A DNA stretch of 16,677 bases from an uncultured Porphyromonadaceae bacterium (GTDB lineage: Bacteria > Bacteroidota > Bacteroidia > Bacteroidales > Muribaculaceae). The notes under the pieces were generated by a model. The model saw nothing but the letters and a program-made list of their open reading frames with translations, was not told the origin of the DNA and did not search any database. This document shows positions 15,417 through 16,677 of this stretch, one piece after another; position 1 is the stretch's first letter; each line of letters starts with the position of its first letter. The stretch lies in the NCBI GenBank assembly GCA_947176285.1, contig CAMWQF010000027.1, positions 1 through 16,677 of the forward strand, read 5' to 3'. Both the position numbers and the translations under genes were made by a program.

Positions 15417-16594
15417 TGAATCAGGGTAAATTCGTGTTCTCCCAGGTTGTAGAGTTTATACCGCGTTACCAGTTTGATAAACTTGTAAGGCAATATAATG
15501 GAGACTGGCATGCTAAGAATCTCAACAGCTACAACCACCTTCTTCATCTGCTTTTCGGGCAGTTGACAGGATGTGATTCACTTCGGGATATCTGTCTATG
15601 TCTGGAAGCACACTCAAAATATCTATATCATCTCGGTTTTCGCAATACAGTGAACCACACATCGTTGTCACGTGCCAACGAAAGCCGGGATTACCGAATT
15701 TTCGAGGGTCTGGGCATACATATGATAGGCTTGGTAAGACCCATGTATTCTAAGTTAAGCCTCTCCGGCATAAATATAGATAATGAGATCTATGCCTTGG
15801 ACTCCACGACCATATCCACCAGCATAAAGCTTGCGGCATGGGCTTTGGGCAAATACAGCAAAGGTGCAGTGAAGATGCACACTTTGCTTGATTTACGGGG
15901 GAGCATACCTGCAAACATCCATATCACCGATGGCAAATGGCATGATAGCAATGAACTCGACATGCTAACCCCCGAGCCATTCGCCTTCTATGTAATGGAT
16001 AAGGCTTATGTGGACTTCGAGGCACTGTTCAGGTTCCATCAGTCACAGGCATTCTGGGTGTCCCGGCCAAAGGACAACATGAAGTTCACAACCGTCAGGC
16101 AGCTGGAGATACCAGATGTAAAATCCGGTATAGTGGAAGACTCACTTATTCGGATTACAGGATACAGGTCTCGTAAGCTTTATCCGGAGGACATGAGGTT
16201 TGTCAGGGTGTATGACCCGGACAATGATACAATAGTGGATCTCATATCCAACAATTTTGAAGTCAGCGCATTGGAGATTTCCAATCTTTACCGTCACCGT
16301 TGGGATATTGAGGTTTTCTTCAAGTGGATAAAACAGAACATTGTTGTCAAGACCCTCTGGGGATTTTCTGAGAATGCTGTTAAGATTCACCTTTGGACCG
16401 CTGTCATATCCTATCTTACCATTGCTCGTATAAAGGCTGATTGCAGGAGCCGATATTCTGTTACTGAAGTTGCAACCCTGATCAGAATCTCAGCTTTGGA
16501 GCGTTGCGATTTACGACAACTCTTGACAAAGCAGGACTCATCCATAAATTCAAATCAAAATGTCAAAGATCTCTCTTTATTTGATAATTTTTAA
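15416..16594 (+). CDS. IS4-family DDE transposase (DUF4372 N-terminal domain)
   Basis: This transposase catalyses the cut-and-paste movement of its element. Residues 1-75 match the DUF4372-type DNA-binding region seen in many Bacteroidota IS4 transposases (GKFVFSQVVEFIPRYQFDKLV; LFGQLTGCDSLRDI). The DDE catalytic core follows: D129 in YALDSTTI, D195 in YVMDKAYVDF, and E299 in the family signature Y-(2)-R-(3)-E-(6)-K, seen exactly as Y292, R295, E299, K306. The length of 392 is normal and there is no frameshift or stop, so the protein should be functional. The start at 15416 overlaps the end of a long hairpin. Confidence 0.95.
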   Translation: MNQGKFVFSQVVEFIPRYQFDKLVRQYNGDWHAKNLNSYNHLLHLLFGQLTGCDSLRDICLCLEAHSKYLYHLGFRNTVNHTSLSRANESRDYRIFEGLGIHMIGLVRPMYSKLSLSGINIDNEIYALDSTTISTSIKLAAWALGKYSKGAVKMHTLLDLRGSIPANIHITDGKWHDSNELDMLTPEPFAFYVMDKAYVDFEALFRFHQSQAFWVSRPKDNMKFTTVRQLEIPDVKSGIVEDSLIRITGYRSRKLYPEDMRFVRVYDPDNDTIVDLISNNFEVSALEISNLYRHRWDIEVFFKWIKQNIVVKTLWGFSENAVKIHLWTAVISYLTIARIKADCRSRYSVTEVATLIRISALERCDLRQLLTKQDSSINSNQNVKDLSLFDNF

Positions 16595-16601
16595 ACCAAT
16601 G

Positions 16602-16616
16602 CGATTTTATCGCACC
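16602..16616. repeat. IS right terminal inverted repeat
   Basis: The reverse complement begins GGTGCGATAAAATCG, matching the left end over its first 12 bases and then with a one-base gap. Confidence 0.85.
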
Positions 16617-16622
16617 AGTAGT
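16617..16622. repeat. Right copy of 6-bp target site duplication (AGTAGT)
   Basis: It is identical to the copy at 15289-15294 and directly adjacent to the right IS end. Confidence 0.75.
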
Positions 16623-16650
16623 ATTTCTGATACAAGAATCAAAAGGACAC

Positions 16651-16677
16651 ATGGAAAAGGAATTGAATTGGGAATCA
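16651..16677 (+). CDS. Start of an unidentified gene, cut by the window end
   Basis: An ATG at 16651 opens a frame reading MEKELNWES up to the window edge, with a purine-rich AAAAGGA at 16641-16647 that could serve as a ribosome-binding site. Nine residues are not enough to name a family. Removing the IS and one target copy would place this start 82 bp from the divergent GH2 start, a typical divergent gene spacing. Confidence 0.4.

Larger units (their letters stand above)
15295..16616 (+). mobile_element. Complete IS4-family insertion sequence, 1322 bp
   Basis: It is bounded by terminal inverted repeats, GGTGCGATAAAAATCG at 15295-15310 and CGATTTTATCGCACC at 16602-16616 (the first 12 bases pair perfectly, then a one-base length difference and a few more paired bases). 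A direct AGTAGT flanks it on both sides. It encodes one intact DDE transposase. Both ends and the reading frame are intact, so the element may be active and the insertion looks recent. I do not recognise the specific named IS. Confidence 0.9.

Overview
The window looks like chromosomal DNA of an anaerobic Bacteroidales bacterium (phylum Bacteroidota), possibly a gut member of the Muribaculaceae/Bacteroidaceae/Prevotellaceae group. The evidence is a response regulator fused to a PglZ phosphatase domain (PorX type) beside a PorW/SprE-type TPR lipoprotein, a lipoprotein with a Bacteroidota-type surface-export signal, a secreted GH2 enzyme beside an AraC regulator, and a good match to the Bacteroidota promoter consensus (TTTG, then TAnnTTTG). 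The assignment below order level is a guess.

Layout. Bases 1-17 are probably the 5' end of a tRNA on the minus strand that runs out of the window. Bases 127-2771 (minus) hold a two-gene unit, a MATE-family exporter followed with a 4-base overlap by a CCA-adding/poly(A)-polymerase-family nucleotidyltransferase with an eroded HD domain and a strongly basic tail. Bases 2949-4614 (plus) hold an OmpA/glycine-zipper lipoprotein and an outer-membrane phospholipase A (PldA), separated by two hairpins. A beta-helix lipoprotein (4644-6050, minus) with a surface-export signal is divergent, by only 34 bp, from a plus-strand unit lpxB-porW-porX (6085-11830). An AraC regulator with a good promoter follows, convergent with a secreted GH2 beta-galactosidase-like enzyme (12802-15240, minus). 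A complete IS4-family insertion sequence (15295-16616) with terminal inverted repeats and a 6-bp target duplication lies between the GH2 gene and the first codons of an unidentified gene at the window end.

How it fits together. The region from 2.9 to 11.8 kb has a cell-envelope theme: peptidoglycan anchoring (OmpA), outer-membrane phospholipid removal (PldA), a surface lipoprotein, lipid A synthesis (LpxB) and the PorW/PorX pair, known from type IX secretion and its regulation. No other type IX secretion gene is visible here. The AraC/GH2 pair looks like a small carbohydrate-use module.

I do not see a clearly new multi-gene system. The observations I rate highest are the porW-porX pairing with its Ser-Glu repeat tail, the degenerate HD domain with basic tail in the nucleotidyltransferase, and an IS start-codon hairpin that appears arranged to block read-through expression while sparing the IS's own transcript.
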